A stretch of 64,000 nucleotides of DNA from Acidovorax sp. NCPPB 4044 (GTDB lineage: Bacteria > Pseudomonadota > Gammaproteobacteria > Burkholderiales > Burkholderiaceae_C). Positions within the stretch are counted from its first letter, which is position 1. The number at the start of each line of letters is the position of its first letter. Under the pieces are notes generated by a model. It made no database searches. It had not been told where the DNA came from and saw only the letters and a program-made list of their open reading frames with translations. This document shows positions 31,555-40,155 of the stretch, in pieces. The DNA is taken from positions 2,882,001 to 2,946,000 of the forward strand of contig NZ_JAMCOS010000001.1 in NCBI RefSeq assembly GCF_028069655.1, given 5' to 3'. The translations under genes were made by a program, and so were the position numbers.

Positions 31555-33029
31555 CGGCTGCGCAGAAGGCACTGCGGGCCGGCTACCTGCCGGGGATCGA
31601 TCCGGAAGACGTCGCCTGGGAGGTGCTGCCGTTCACGCAGGGCAGCGCCCGCGTGGACGTGGCCGTGCCGGTGCTCTCTGCGGTGCAGATGGAGGCGCTC
31701 GCCGACCGCGTGCGGCAAGCGGCCGCCCGGCACCTCAAAACGATGGCGGTGTCGCAGATCATCGAAGTGGTCGACCGTGCCGTCGCCCGCCTGCTCGACC
31801 GCGCCGACCCGTTCCGCCGCCAGGCCGAGGCGCTGCTGCCCGTGGTGAGCGGCTACGACGCCGAGATGGTGCGCCTGGGCCTGACGGGGTTCTTCAAGAC
31901 CTTCCGCGCGCCGCAGCTGCGCCGCTTCGTGGCGGAGGATTTCGCCAACCCGCTGGTGCTCGACGGCTTCCAGCCCGCCCCGAAGGGCGGCGCGGTGCGG
32001 GCCGTGGGCCCGGGGCTGCTGGTGCACAGCTGGGCCGGCAACGTGCCGGCGCTGCCGCTCTGGAGCCTGGTGTGCGGCCTGCTGGTCAAGGCCGGCAGCA
32101 TCGGCAAGGTGCCGAGCGCCGAGCCACTGTTCGCCGGCTGGTTCGCGCAGTTGCTGGCCGAAGTGCATCCACCGCTGGCGGATTGCCTGGCCGTGGTGTG
32201 GTGGCGCGGCGCGGGGGCGGAAGAGGCATCCGCCCTCTACGCCCGGGCCGACACGGTGCTGGCCTATGGCGGCAACGCATCGCTGGATGCGATCCGGCGC
32301 CGCCTGCCCGTCACCACGCGCTTCCTGCCGCACGGGCACAAGCTGGGCTTCGGCCTGGTGGCCGCCGCGGCGCTCGATGCGCTCGAAGGGCCCGCGCTCG
32401 CGCGCCGTGCCGCCTGGGACGTGATGCGCTACGACCAGCAAGGCTGCTATTCGCCGCACGTGTTCTACGTGGAGCGCGGCGGTGCCATCGGCCCGCGCGA
32501 CTTCGCCGGGCGCCTGGCGGGAGAGCTTGCCCAACTGCAGCGGCGCTTTCCGCGCCGCGCGCTGGCGGTGGAGGACGCCGCCGACCTCGCCCGCTGGCGC
32601 CAGGGCGTGGAATGGAAGGCGATCGCCGGCGCTGGCGGTGGGGCCGCCGAGCAGCTCATCGGCACGCCGGACGATGCGTGGAGCGTGGCCTTCGCCGACG
32701 GGCCGCGCGCCCTGGCGCCCACGGCGCTGCAGCGCACGGTGCAGGTGGTCGCCGTCGATGCGCTGGAGGATGCGGTCGCCACCGTCTGCGCCCAACGCGA
32801 CTACCTGCAGACCGCCGGCGTGGCCGCGCCGCCCGAGGCACTCTACCGCCTGGCCGCGCTGCTGGGCGAGGCGGGCGTGAGCCGCATCTGCGCCATCGGG
32901 GCGATGAGCACGCCCGAGGCCGGCTGGCACCACGACGGGCGCTTCAATCTGCTCGACCTCGTGCGCATGGTGGAGATCGAGCCCTCCGCGGAAACCGCGG
33001 CCGAACCCTTCGCGCCCTATGCCGACTGA
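31551..33029 (+). CDS. LuxC-like acyl-protein/acyl-CoA reductase
   Basis: A 492-residue LuxC-family reductase, related to aldehyde dehydrogenases. The N-terminal half contains VHSWAGNVPALPLWSLVCGL (158-177), the middle AYGGNASLDAIR, and the catalytic Cys is C299 in YDQQGCYSPHVFYVE, matching the LuxC active site. It should reduce the acyl group held by the LuxE-like partner to the aldehyde with NADPH. The last 20 residues are acidic. It overlaps both neighbours (4 bases upstream, 11 downstream), so all three are translated as a block. Its real acyl substrate is unknown; see findings. Confidence 0.9.
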   Translation: MTAAQKALRAGYLPGIDPEDVAWEVLPFTQGSARVDVAVPVLSAVQMEALADRVRQAAARHLKTMAVSQIIEVVDRAVARLLDRADPFRRQAEALLPVVSGYDAEMVRLGLTGFFKTFRAPQLRRFVAEDFANPLVLDGFQPAPKGGAVRAVGPGLLVHSWAGNVPALPLWSLVCGLLVKAGSIGKVPSAEPLFAGWFAQLLAEVHPPLADCLAVVWWRGAGAEEASALYARADTVLAYGGNASLDAIRRRLPVTTRFLPHGHKLGFGLVAAAALDALEGPALARRAAWDVMRYDQQGCYSPHVFYVERGGAIGPRDFAGRLAGELAQLQRRFPRRALAVEDAADLARWRQGVEWKAIAGAGGGAAEQLIGTPDDAWSVAFADGPRALAPTALQRTVQVVAVDALEDAVATVCAQRDYLQTAGVAAPPEALYRLAALLGEAGVSRICAIGAMSTPEAGWHHDGRFNLLDLVRMVEIEPSAETAAEPFAPYAD

Positions 33030-33810
33030 TCCGCGGGCGCCGGCGGACGCCGCCCCTTCCTCCACGGCCTTCCTCGACATCGATGGGGCCACGTTCGCCT
33101 ACCCGGGCATGCCGCCGGCCGTGGACGGTGTGCGCTGGAGCGTCGGCGCAGGGGAAGTGCACTGCCTCGTCGGCCGCAGCGGCTGCGGCAAGACCACGCT
33201 GCTGCAGCTCGCTGCCGGCCTGCTGCGGCCGCAGTCGGGCACCGTGCGCCTGCAGGGCGGGCCCGTGCCGGCGCCGGGGCCGTGGCTCGGGTTCATGTTC
33301 CAGTCCCCCACGCTGCTCGAATGGCGCAGCGTGATCGACAACGTGCTGCTGCCGGTCTCGCTGCAGCGCCGGCCGCAGCCAAGCGACGTGGAGCGCGCCG
33401 CCACCCTGCTGGAACAGCTCGGGCTGGCCGGCCACGCGCAGCGCCGTCCGCGCCAGCTGTCCGGCGGCCAGCAGAGCCGGGTCGCGCTGGCGCGCGCGCT
33501 CGTGCAGGAGCCCGCGCTGCTGCTGCTGGACGAGCCCTTCGCCGCGCTGGACGCCATCACCCGCGCCGACCTGCAGGACGACCTGCTGCGCACCTGCCGC
33601 CGGCACGGCACCACCGTGCTCTTCGTCACGCACGACATCACCGAGGCCGCGTACCTGGGCGACCGCATCGCCGCCATGCACGCCGGGCGCGTGACGGGCG
33701 ACATCCGCGTCGACCTGCCCGCGCCGCGCACCCAGGCCATGCGCCACGAAGTGCCCTTCAACCACCTGTGCGCCCGGGTGCGCGCCGCGATGGACGGGCC
33801 TGCCGCATGA
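33019..33810 (+). CDS. ABC importer ATPase (ThiZ/NitT-TauT type)
   Basis: A 263-residue ABC ATPase of the nitrate/sulfonate/thiamin-precursor import group. Walker A is CLVGRSGCGKTTLLQLAAGL (about 49-68), the Q-loop FMFQSPTLLEWRSVIDNVLLP, the signature RQLSGGQQSRVALARAL, Walker B ALLLLDEPFAALD, and the H-loop TVLFVTHDITEAAYLGDR. The Phe-Gln-Ser-Pro-x-Leu-x-x-Trp stretch is typical of this subgroup. Its place in a TPP-regulated operon favours import of a thiamin precursor, as in ThiXYZ. Confidence 0.92.
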   Translation: MPTDPRAPADAAPSSTAFLDIDGATFAYPGMPPAVDGVRWSVGAGEVHCLVGRSGCGKTTLLQLAAGLLRPQSGTVRLQGGPVPAPGPWLGFMFQSPTLLEWRSVIDNVLLPVSLQRRPQPSDVERAATLLEQLGLAGHAQRRPRQLSGGQQSRVALARALVQEPALLLLDEPFAALDAITRADLQDDLLRTCRRHGTTVLFVTHDITEAAYLGDRIAAMHAGRVTGDIRVDLPAPRTQAMRHEVPFNHLCARVRAAMDGPAA

Positions 33811-34592
33811 CGACCGTTTCCACCACTGCCGCCCCGCCCTGGCGGCATCGTGCCCTGGCTGCCGCGCTGCTGCTGGCACTGCTGGCCGCCTGGGAGTGGA
33901 CGGCGCGGCATGCGGGCCTCTCCGCACTGGTGCTGCCCGCGCCTTCGGCCGTGGCGGCCGCGCTGTGGACGGGGATGCGCTCCGGCTACTTCCTGCCGCA
34001 CCTGGGCGCCACGCTGCATGCCCTGGGGCTGGGCCTGGCCGGCGGTGGCGTGGCGGGCCTGCTGACCGGCGCGGCGCTGGCCGAATCGCCGTTGCTTGAG
34101 CGCGTGCTGCGGCCGTATGTGGTGGTGAGTCAGGTGGTGCCCAAGCTGGCGCTCGCGCCGCTCTTCGTGCTGTGGTTCGGCTTCGGTACCGCCTCCACCG
34201 CGCTCATCACCGGGCTGATCTGCTTTTTTCCGCTGATGGAGAACACGCTCACCGGGCTGCGGCAGGCCGACCCGCAGCGGCTGCAGCTCTTTCGCATGCT
34301 GGGCGCCACGCGGTGGCAGACCCTGCTGCGGCTGAAGCTGCCCATCGCGCTGCCGACCGTCCTCGCCGGGCTGCGCATGGCCGTGGTGCTGGCGCTGGTG
34401 GGCGCGGTGGTGGGCGAATTCATCGGTGCCAGCCAGGGCCTGGGCGCGGTCATCATCGCCTCGCAGGGAATGATGGACACCTCCCTGATGTTCGCCGCGC
34501 TGGTACTCATCGCCGCCATCGGGCTGCTGCTCTACCAGGCCACCCTGCTCATCGAGCGGTGGCTGCTGCGCGCCCATGCGGGCACCGACTGA
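33807..34592 (+). CDS. ABC importer permease (ThiX/NitT-TauT type)
   Basis: A 261-residue membrane permease with about six helices and the binding-protein-dependent motif around RMLGATRWQTLLRLKLPIALPTVLAGLR, the EAA loop that docks the ATPase. It also has VVVSQVVPKLALAPLFVLWFGFG, typical of the SsuC/ThiX group. It overlaps the ATPase gene by 4 bases (ATGA) and is followed 35 bases on by the binding-protein gene. Confidence 0.92.
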   Translation: MTTVSTTAAPPWRHRALAAALLLALLAAWEWTARHAGLSALVLPAPSAVAAALWTGMRSGYFLPHLGATLHALGLGLAGGGVAGLLTGAALAESPLLERVLRPYVVVSQVVPKLALAPLFVLWFGFGTASTALITGLICFFPLMENTLTGLRQADPQRLQLFRMLGATRWQTLLRLKLPIALPTVLAGLRMAVVLALVGAVVGEFIGASQGLGAVIIASQGMMDTSLMFAALVLIAAIGLLLYQATLLIERWLLRAHAGTD

Positions 34593-34627
34593 CCTTTTCA
34601 CGATCCCGACGAATCCCAACGACAACC

Positions 34628-35647
34628 ATGTCCCTATCCCGCATCCTCTCCCGCCGCGCCCTGCTCGCCGCGTCCGCCGGCCTCGCCTCCGCCGCCTGGA
34701 CCGGCACGGCCCTGGCCCAGTCACCGGCAAGCCCTCCAGCGCGCGGCAAGGTGACCGTGGCCGGCTGGAGCAAGCCGATCAGCGAGATCACCAACCTGCT
34801 GGCCGAACCCGACAAGGGCTTCTTCAAGGCCCAGGGCCTGGAGCTGGCCTACCTGCCCGGCGCGGGTGGCGGCGATGCCCTGCGCAATACGCTCAGCGGC
34901 CAGGCCGACGTGGCCTTCACCGACCCGGGGTCGTTCTTCATGGCGCTGGACAAGGGTGAGCGCCTCACCGCCATCTACGACATCTACCCGCAGAACGTGT
35001 TCAACGTGGTGTCGCTGCAGTCCTCCGGTATCCGCACGCCGGCCGACCTGAAGGGCAAGCGCATCGGCGTCTACAGCCTCTCCAGCGGCACGCGGCAGAA
35101 CCTGCTGGTGCTGCTGCACCAGGCCGGGCTCAAGGAGTCGGATGTGACCATCGTGGTCACCGGCCTGCTCAACTTCGCGCCGCTGCTGCAGGGGCAGGTG
35201 GATGCCACCGCCGCCACCGACACGGGCCTTGCCGTCGGGCGCCGCCGCGGCATCGGCCCGGTAAACGTGATGCAGGTGCGCGACCACCTCAACGTCTCCA
35301 GCGACCTGTTCGTGGTCCGGCAGGAGGTGCTGCCGCAGAAGAAAGCGCTGCTGCAGGCCTTCCTGAAAGGCTACCGCGACAGCGCGGCCTGGATGATCGC
35401 CAACCCCGAAGAGGCCGCTGCGCTGGCCGTGAAGCGTGCCATCGACGGCACGCAGCCGGACGTCAATCTGGAAGTGATCCGCCTGCGCAACGCGGCCGCC
35501 CAACCCTCGGTGCCGGGCCAGCCGCTGGGTGCGTTCAACCTCGCGTCGCTCCAGCAGGCGGCCGACGCGTACCGTGCGCTCGGCCTGGTGCAGCGCGGCA
35601 TCCGCGTTGCCGACGTGGTCGACACGGGCCTGCTGCAAGCCGCATGA
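34628..35647 (+). CDS. NMT1/THI5-like periplasmic substrate-binding protein
   Basis: A 339-residue solute-binding protein. The signal peptide (SRRALLAASAGLASAAWTGT, cleaved near ALA-Q) contains twin Arg and could be Tat or Sec. The mature part shows the NMT1/THI5-like order: EPDKGFFKAQGLELAYLPGAGGGDALRNTLSGQADVAF, then GIRTPADLKGKRIGVYSLSSG. ThiY, the pyrimidine-precursor binder, belongs to the same superfamily. The ligand here is presumably delivered to the LuxE/LuxC and SDR enzymes. It is also the natural place to look for specificity: an acid rather than an alcohol might be bound. Confidence 0.9.
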   Translation: MSLSRILSRRALLAASAGLASAAWTGTALAQSPASPPARGKVTVAGWSKPISEITNLLAEPDKGFFKAQGLELAYLPGAGGGDALRNTLSGQADVAFTDPGSFFMALDKGERLTAIYDIYPQNVFNVVSLQSSGIRTPADLKGKRIGVYSLSSGTRQNLLVLLHQAGLKESDVTIVVTGLLNFAPLLQGQVDATAATDTGLAVGRRRGIGPVNVMQVRDHLNVSSDLFVVRQEVLPQKKALLQAFLKGYRDSAAWMIANPEEAAALAVKRAIDGTQPDVNLEVIRLRNAAAQPSVPGQPLGAFNLASLQQAADAYRALGLVQRGIRVADVVDTGLLQAA

Positions 35648-35669
35648 GCAGAGAGAAGGAGCGATGACC

Positions 35670-36437
35670 ATGCAGTTCAAGGGCCAGGTCGTGCTGGTGA
35701 CGGGCGCGGGCCGGGGCATCGGCGCCGCCATCGCCCGGGCCTTCGCGCAGGAAGGCGCCACCGTGGCGGTGAACCATCTGTCCAATGACGCGGCCGCGGC
35801 CGATACCGTGGCGGCCTGCCGGGCCGCCGGCGGCGATGCCTGGGCCGTGCGGGCCGACGTGGGCGACGCGGCGGCGGCGCAGGCCATGGTGGACGGAGTG
35901 CTGCGGGAGGCCGGCCGCATCGACGTGGTCGTCAACAACGCCTTCCGTCCCTATGCGTTCGACCCGCGCCGCCGCGCGCTGTTCGACAGCCTGCAGTGGA
36001 GCGACTACCAGGCCCAGTTCGACGGCGCGGCGGGCAGCGCCTTCCACGTCTGCCGCGCCGTGCTGCCCCACATGCGCCAGCGGGCGCGCGGCAGCATCGT
36101 GAACATCGCCACCAACCTGGTAGAAAACCCCGTCGTGCCCTACCACGACTACACCACCGCCAAGGCCGCGCTGGTAGCCTTCAGCCGCAACCTCGCGGCC
36201 GAAATGGGGCCGCTGGGCATCCGCGTGAACTGCGTGGCCCCGGGCCTCGTCTATCCCACGCAGGCCAGCCACGCCACGCCCGAGGCGCTGCGCGAGTCGA
36301 TCACCGCCGCAACGCCGCTGCGGCGCATCGCCCGGCCCGAAGACGTGGCCGGCCCGGTGCTGTTCCTCGCATCCGACTGGAGCGGCTTCATGACCGGGCA
36401 GGTGCTGCATGTGGACGGCGGCCTCGTCATGCGCTGA
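35670..36437 (+). CDS. Short-chain dehydrogenase/reductase of the TPP-regulated operon
   Basis: A 255-residue classical SDR. The cofactor motif is VTGAGRGIGAAIARAFA (TGxxxGxG), then NNAF for NNAG, and the catalytic Tyr-x-x-x-Lys is in DYTTAKAALVAFSR. The residue 13 before the Tyr, normally Ser, is Thr (NIATNLVENP). The C-terminus VLFLASDWSGFMTGQVLHVDGG is typical. It follows the binding-protein gene by only about 20 bases. AAGGAG at 35656-35661 favours the ATG at 35670 over the one at 35664. Within the operon it could reduce the aldehyde made by the LuxC-like enzyme to an alcohol; this is inference. Confidence 0.88.
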   Translation: MQFKGQVVLVTGAGRGIGAAIARAFAQEGATVAVNHLSNDAAAADTVAACRAAGGDAWAVRADVGDAAAAQAMVDGVLREAGRIDVVVNNAFRPYAFDPRRRALFDSLQWSDYQAQFDGAAGSAFHVCRAVLPHMRQRARGSIVNIATNLVENPVVPYHDYTTAKAALVAFSRNLAAEMGPLGIRVNCVAPGLVYPTQASHATPEALRESITAATPLRRIARPEDVAGPVLFLASDWSGFMTGQVLHVDGGLVMR

Positions 36438-36623
36438 GCGGCGCGCGTGAAAGCTTCCCGGCAGGCCGGGGTCCCCGATCGACGGCCCGCTCCCCGCCGC
36501 GGCATCGGTCCGCATGGCTTGCCGTCCCCACCCGCCGGCACGGCCTGTCCGCCAGGCGCCTGCAGCCCTGCGCCGGCCCCACTACACTCCACCCCTTCGC
36601 CTTTCCCTTCCCTACCGTTCTCC

Positions 36624-37457
36624 ATGACGTACTGCGTCGCCATCAAGCTCAACGCCGGACTGGTCTTCCTGTCCGATTCCCGCACCAATGCCGGCCTGGA
36701 CCAGATCAGTTCGTTCCGGAAGATGATGATCTACGAGCGGCCCGGCGACCGGTTCATGGTCCTGCTGTCGGCTGGCAACCTCAGCATCTCCCAGTCGGTG
36801 CGCGAGATCCTGCAATCCGAGCAGCTCGTGGACCGCGACCGCGACGGCAGCGAGCCGATCACCATCTGGAACGCCAAGAGCATGTTCGATGCCGCGCGTG
36901 TGCTCGGCTCGGCCGTGCGCCACGTGTACGAGCGCGACGGCGCCGCGCTCAAGCGCTCGGGTGTGGATTTCAACGTGTCGCTGGTCTTCGGCGGGCAGAT
37001 CAAGGGCGAGGGCATGCGCCTCTTCCAGGTCTACTCGGCCGGCAATTTCATCGAAGCCACCACCGAGACGCCGTACTTCCAGGTGGGCGAATCGAAATAC
37101 GGCAAGCCCGTGCTGGACCGTGTGCTCACGCCCGACACACCGCTGGACGAAGCCGCCAAGTGCGCGCTGGTGTCGATGGACAGCACGCTCAAGTCCAACC
37201 TCTCGGTGGGCCTGCCGCTCGACCTCGTCGTGTACGAGGCCGGCCGGCTCTCCACCGACAAGATCGTCTGCATCGACGAGCAGAACCCCTATTTCCGCAT
37301 GCTGCACAGCACTTGGGGGGAGCGGCTGCGCCAGGTGTTCGACAGCATCGAGGACCCGGCCTGGAACGGCGGAGCGACCGATGTGCCGATCAAGGTCGAG
37401 CCGTCCCGCAGCCGGCCGCTCAAGAAGATCAACACGCCCGACGAAAAGCTCATCTGA
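36624..37457 (+). CDS. Anbu, proteasome-related self-compartmentalising protease subunit
   Basis: A 277-residue Anbu (ancestral beta subunit) homologue. After Met removal the N-terminal Thr of TYCVAIKLNAGLVFLSDSRT becomes the nucleophile; S17-D18 and K33 (numbered with Met) match the proteasome-type active site. The N-terminal nucleophile fold continues through MVLLSAGNLS and VSLVFGGQI. Anbu usually lies in an operon with an ATP-grasp protein, a DUF403 alpha-E protein and a transglutaminase. None of those is here; instead an alpha/beta hydrolase follows 17 bases later. A long upstream in-frame extension lacks sense, so the ATG that puts Thr second is chosen. Confidence 0.9.
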   Translation: MTYCVAIKLNAGLVFLSDSRTNAGLDQISSFRKMMIYERPGDRFMVLLSAGNLSISQSVREILQSEQLVDRDRDGSEPITIWNAKSMFDAARVLGSAVRHVYERDGAALKRSGVDFNVSLVFGGQIKGEGMRLFQVYSAGNFIEATTETPYFQVGESKYGKPVLDRVLTPDTPLDEAAKCALVSMDSTLKSNLSVGLPLDLVVYEAGRLSTDKIVCIDEQNPYFRMLHSTWGERLRQVFDSIEDPAWNGGATDVPIKVEPSRSRPLKKINTPDEKLI

Positions 37458-37474
37458 GCCTGGCCCGCTCCGCA

Positions 37475-38293
37475 ATGACGCCACTGGTCTTCTCCCACGC
37501 GAACAGCTTTCCGGCGGACACCTACCGCGTGCTCTTCGGGCACCTGCGCGGGCGCGGATTCGGCGTGAGCGCGGTGGACCGCTTCGGCCACGACCCGCGC
37601 TACCCCGTCACGAGCAACTGGCCTGCACTGGTTCAGCAACTGGCCGATTTCGCGCGGGAGCAGGCCGAGCGCGCGGGCGGACCGGTGTTCCTGGTGGGGC
37701 ACTCGCTGGGCGGCTTCCTGAGCGTGATGACCGCGGCGCGGCACCCGGATATCGCGCGCGGGGTGGTGATGGTGGATTCCCCGCTCATCGGTGGCTGGCG
37801 TGCGGGTGCGCTCGGCATGGCCAAGCACACGCAGGTGGTCGGGGCGGTGTCGCCCGGCAAGATCAGCCGGGCCCGCCGCAACCGCTGGGAAAGCGCCGAC
37901 GAAGCGCTGGAGCACTTCCGGCGCAAGAAGGCGTTCGCGCGCTGGGACGATGCCGTGTTGCGCGACTACGTGGCCCACGGGTTGCGCTCGCACGCGGACG
38001 GCGGCGTGGCACTGCATTTTGAGCGCGAGGTCGAGACCGCCATCTACAACACGCTGCCCCACAACCTGGGCCGGCTGCTGGCCGTGCACCCGCTGCGCTG
38101 CCCGGCCGCCTTCATCGGTGGGCTGGCATCGGACGAACTGCGCCAGGTGGGCCTGGACCTGACGCGGCGCGTGACGCAGGGGCGCATCACCATGCTGGAC
38201 GGCAGCCACCTCTTCCCGATGGAACAGCCGCGCGCCACCGCCGCGGCCATCGAGGCCGCCGTGTTGAACCTGGACGGCGTGGCGGCGCGCTGA
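37475..38293 (+). CDS. Alpha/beta hydrolase
   Basis: A 272-residue alpha/beta-fold hydrolase. The nucleophile elbow is FLVGHSLGGFLS with S77, an early oxyanion region is FSHANSFPADTY, and the C-terminal His is in LDGSHLFPMEQP. The acid residue is probably the Asp/Glu in ASDELRQVG. It is a likely esterase or lyase-type hydrolase with unknown substrate. It follows the Anbu gene by 17 bases, so the two probably form an operon; a shared function is unproven. Confidence 0.88.
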   Translation: MTPLVFSHANSFPADTYRVLFGHLRGRGFGVSAVDRFGHDPRYPVTSNWPALVQQLADFAREQAERAGGPVFLVGHSLGGFLSVMTAARHPDIARGVVMVDSPLIGGWRAGALGMAKHTQVVGAVSPGKISRARRNRWESADEALEHFRRKKAFARWDDAVLRDYVAHGLRSHADGGVALHFEREVETAIYNTLPHNLGRLLAVHPLRCPAAFIGGLASDELRQVGLDLTRRVTQGRITMLDGSHLFPMEQPRATAAAIEAAVLNLDGVAAR

Positions 38294-38672
38294 TCCTGTC
38301 GGAAAAGAGCCGGCACGGCCGGGGCCCAGTCTTCCTCCCGCCAACTCTGCAGCGGGGAAAACCCGGGTAGGCCACGCACAGGAAACACGCGCAAACGCGC
38401 CGGATTCCCCTAAACTGGCCGCAACGTTACATATCGTGACAACGATGCCGCCTCCGCTATTCCGCCATTCCTTCCGCCTTGCCGTCACCGGCCCCCGCCA
38501 GGCCCGGCACGGCCCCGCCGGCTGACACGCGCCCGTCACCGCCGCGCCCAAGAATCCTCTGCAGCGGCGTGGCACTCCGGTTTCCACACGGGTCACCCGC
38601 AGCCCTGGCTCCTGCCGACCCGGCCACCCCCGAGCCTGTTTCCGAAAAAATCCTGAGGGAGAACCTACCGCC
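38294..38672. other. Intergenic region without a gene
   Basis: A 379-base gap upstream of the flavoprotein gene. The only AT-richer part is near 38424-38447 (CGTTACATATCGTGACAACG), which has a weak dyad and could be a promoter or operator; this is a guess. GAGGGAGAACC at 38655-38665 is a good ribosome binding site for the ATG at 38673. Confidence 0.45.
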
Positions 38673-40145
38673 ATGGCCCATCGCAAGAGCCCCGCCCGCC
38701 GCGCCAAAGACCAGCGCATCGCCCACCTCCACGCGCTCTCCGCAGCCAACACGGAGGTCGGTTTTCCATGGGACGCCATCATCCAGCTCGAACGGGCCCT
38801 GGTCGGCCACATCGTTCTCCCGCTCAGCCCCTCGTACAACGATGCACGCCAGGAGTCGAACCACGCCTTCCAGGCCTATCCCGCGCTCATCGCCTACTGC
38901 GAATGCGAGAACGATGTGCTCGTCTGCCTGCAGTTCGCGCAGACCTATGAGGCCTGGGTGGCGGTGCGCTGCGGCGGCCACAGCACGGCCGGCTACTCGG
39001 TCAACAACCGCGGCATGGTCGTGGACCTGAAGGGCCTGTCCGGCGTCACGCTGGATACGCAGGCGCAGCGCGTGCATGTGCTGCCGGGTACGGACTTCGA
39101 CCATTTCAACGGCGCGATGGGCGCCACCGGCTGGCATGTGCCCACGGGCGCCTGCGGCAACGTATGCGTGGGCGGTTTCGTGCAGGGCGGCGGCTACGGC
39201 TACACCTCGCGCCAGTTCGGCATCCAGAGCGACATGGTGGAATCGATGCGCGTGGCGCTCGCCGACGGCAAAACCATCGTGACCGCCAGCGCCACCGAGA
39301 ACCCGCTGCTGTACTGGGCCCTGCGCGGCGGCACGGGCGGCAACTTCGGCGTGCTGCTGCAGGTGACCTACCGCATGGTGCAACTGCCGCAGGTGTGGGC
39401 CTGGTCCATCAGCTGGGATGCCGCGAACGCGGCCGATGTGCTGGTGATGCTGCAGAAGGACTTCATGCGCACCGGCGCGCCCGACGCCCTGGGCTACATG
39501 ATGAACCTGGGCTACCAGAACGGGGAGCCCGTCTTCATGATCCAGGGCATGTACTGCGGCACGCGCGACCAGGGCATGGCGGCCGTGAAATCCCTGCTGG
39601 AAGTGCCCAGCGCGCAACTGCTGGTGGACTGCACGGGCACCTACCCGGAGATGAACGCCTGGCTGGAAGACCACCCCTACGACCTGCCGCAGAACCTGAC
39701 CGCGAACGTCTGCGAAACCAAGTCGAGCGGCTACATCAACCAGACGCTGACCAAGGCGCAATGGCAGGCCGTGATCGACTACTTCGCCACGTCGCCCAAC
39801 ACCTGGTCGCTCGCCTACCTGGAGCCCTACGGCGGCGCGATCCAGCGCTACCCCGTGGAAGACAGCGCCTTCATCCACCGCAACGCGGATGCCGATCTGG
39901 TCGTGGATGTGTTCTGGACCACGGCCGAGGAACGGCGCCAGACGGAAACCTGGCTTGCAGGCTTCATGGACCTGATGCGCCCCTTCCTGAGCGGCGAGGT
40001 CTACCAGAACTACCCCGACGGCTCCCTGGCCGATTTCGCCCAGGCCTACTGGGGCCCGGCCTATCCGAAGCTCCAGCAGGCCAAGCTGCAGTACGACCCG
40101 GGCAACTTCTTCCACTTCGCGCAGAGCGTGGCACTGCCTGGATAA
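38673..40145 (+). CDS. Berberine-bridge-type FAD-linked oxidase
   Basis: A 490-residue FAD-binding oxidoreductase with a C-terminal BBE motif (FHFAQSVALPG with the preceding YDPGNFFHFAQS). The PCMH FAD domain shows RCGGHSTAGYS (H103) and GACGNVCVGGFVQGGGYGYTSR (C161). A His and Cys at this spacing (58 residues) are the two covalent flavin attachment sites of bicovalent oxidases such as glucooligosaccharide oxidase and berberine bridge enzyme. No signal peptide is seen, so it is probably cytoplasmic. The substrate is unknown; sugars, alcohols or aromatic compounds are all oxidised by relatives. The gene stands alone. Confidence 0.88.
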   Translation: MAHRKSPARRAKDQRIAHLHALSAANTEVGFPWDAIIQLERALVGHIVLPLSPSYNDARQESNHAFQAYPALIAYCECENDVLVCLQFAQTYEAWVAVRCGGHSTAGYSVNNRGMVVDLKGLSGVTLDTQAQRVHVLPGTDFDHFNGAMGATGWHVPTGACGNVCVGGFVQGGGYGYTSRQFGIQSDMVESMRVALADGKTIVTASATENPLLYWALRGGTGGNFGVLLQVTYRMVQLPQVWAWSISWDAANAADVLVMLQKDFMRTGAPDALGYMMNLGYQNGEPVFMIQGMYCGTRDQGMAAVKSLLEVPSAQLLVDCTGTYPEMNAWLEDHPYDLPQNLTANVCETKSSGYINQTLTKAQWQAVIDYFATSPNTWSLAYLEPYGGAIQRYPVEDSAFIHRNADADLVVDVFWTTAEERRQTETWLAGFMDLMRPFLSGEVYQNYPDGSLADFAQAYWGPAYPKLQQAKLQYDPGNFFHFAQSVALPG

Positions 40146-40155
40146 GGGACATCCC

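Noticed and set aside
30472..33029. Bioluminescence operon.
   Set aside because: There is no luciferase (luxAB) or acyl transferase (luxD), and the control element is a TPP riboswitch.
38424..38447. Weak dyad CGTTACATATCGTGACAACG upstream of the flavoprotein gene as a defined operator.
   Set aside because: The symmetry is imperfect and no matching regulator is nearby; noted only as a possible promoter area.
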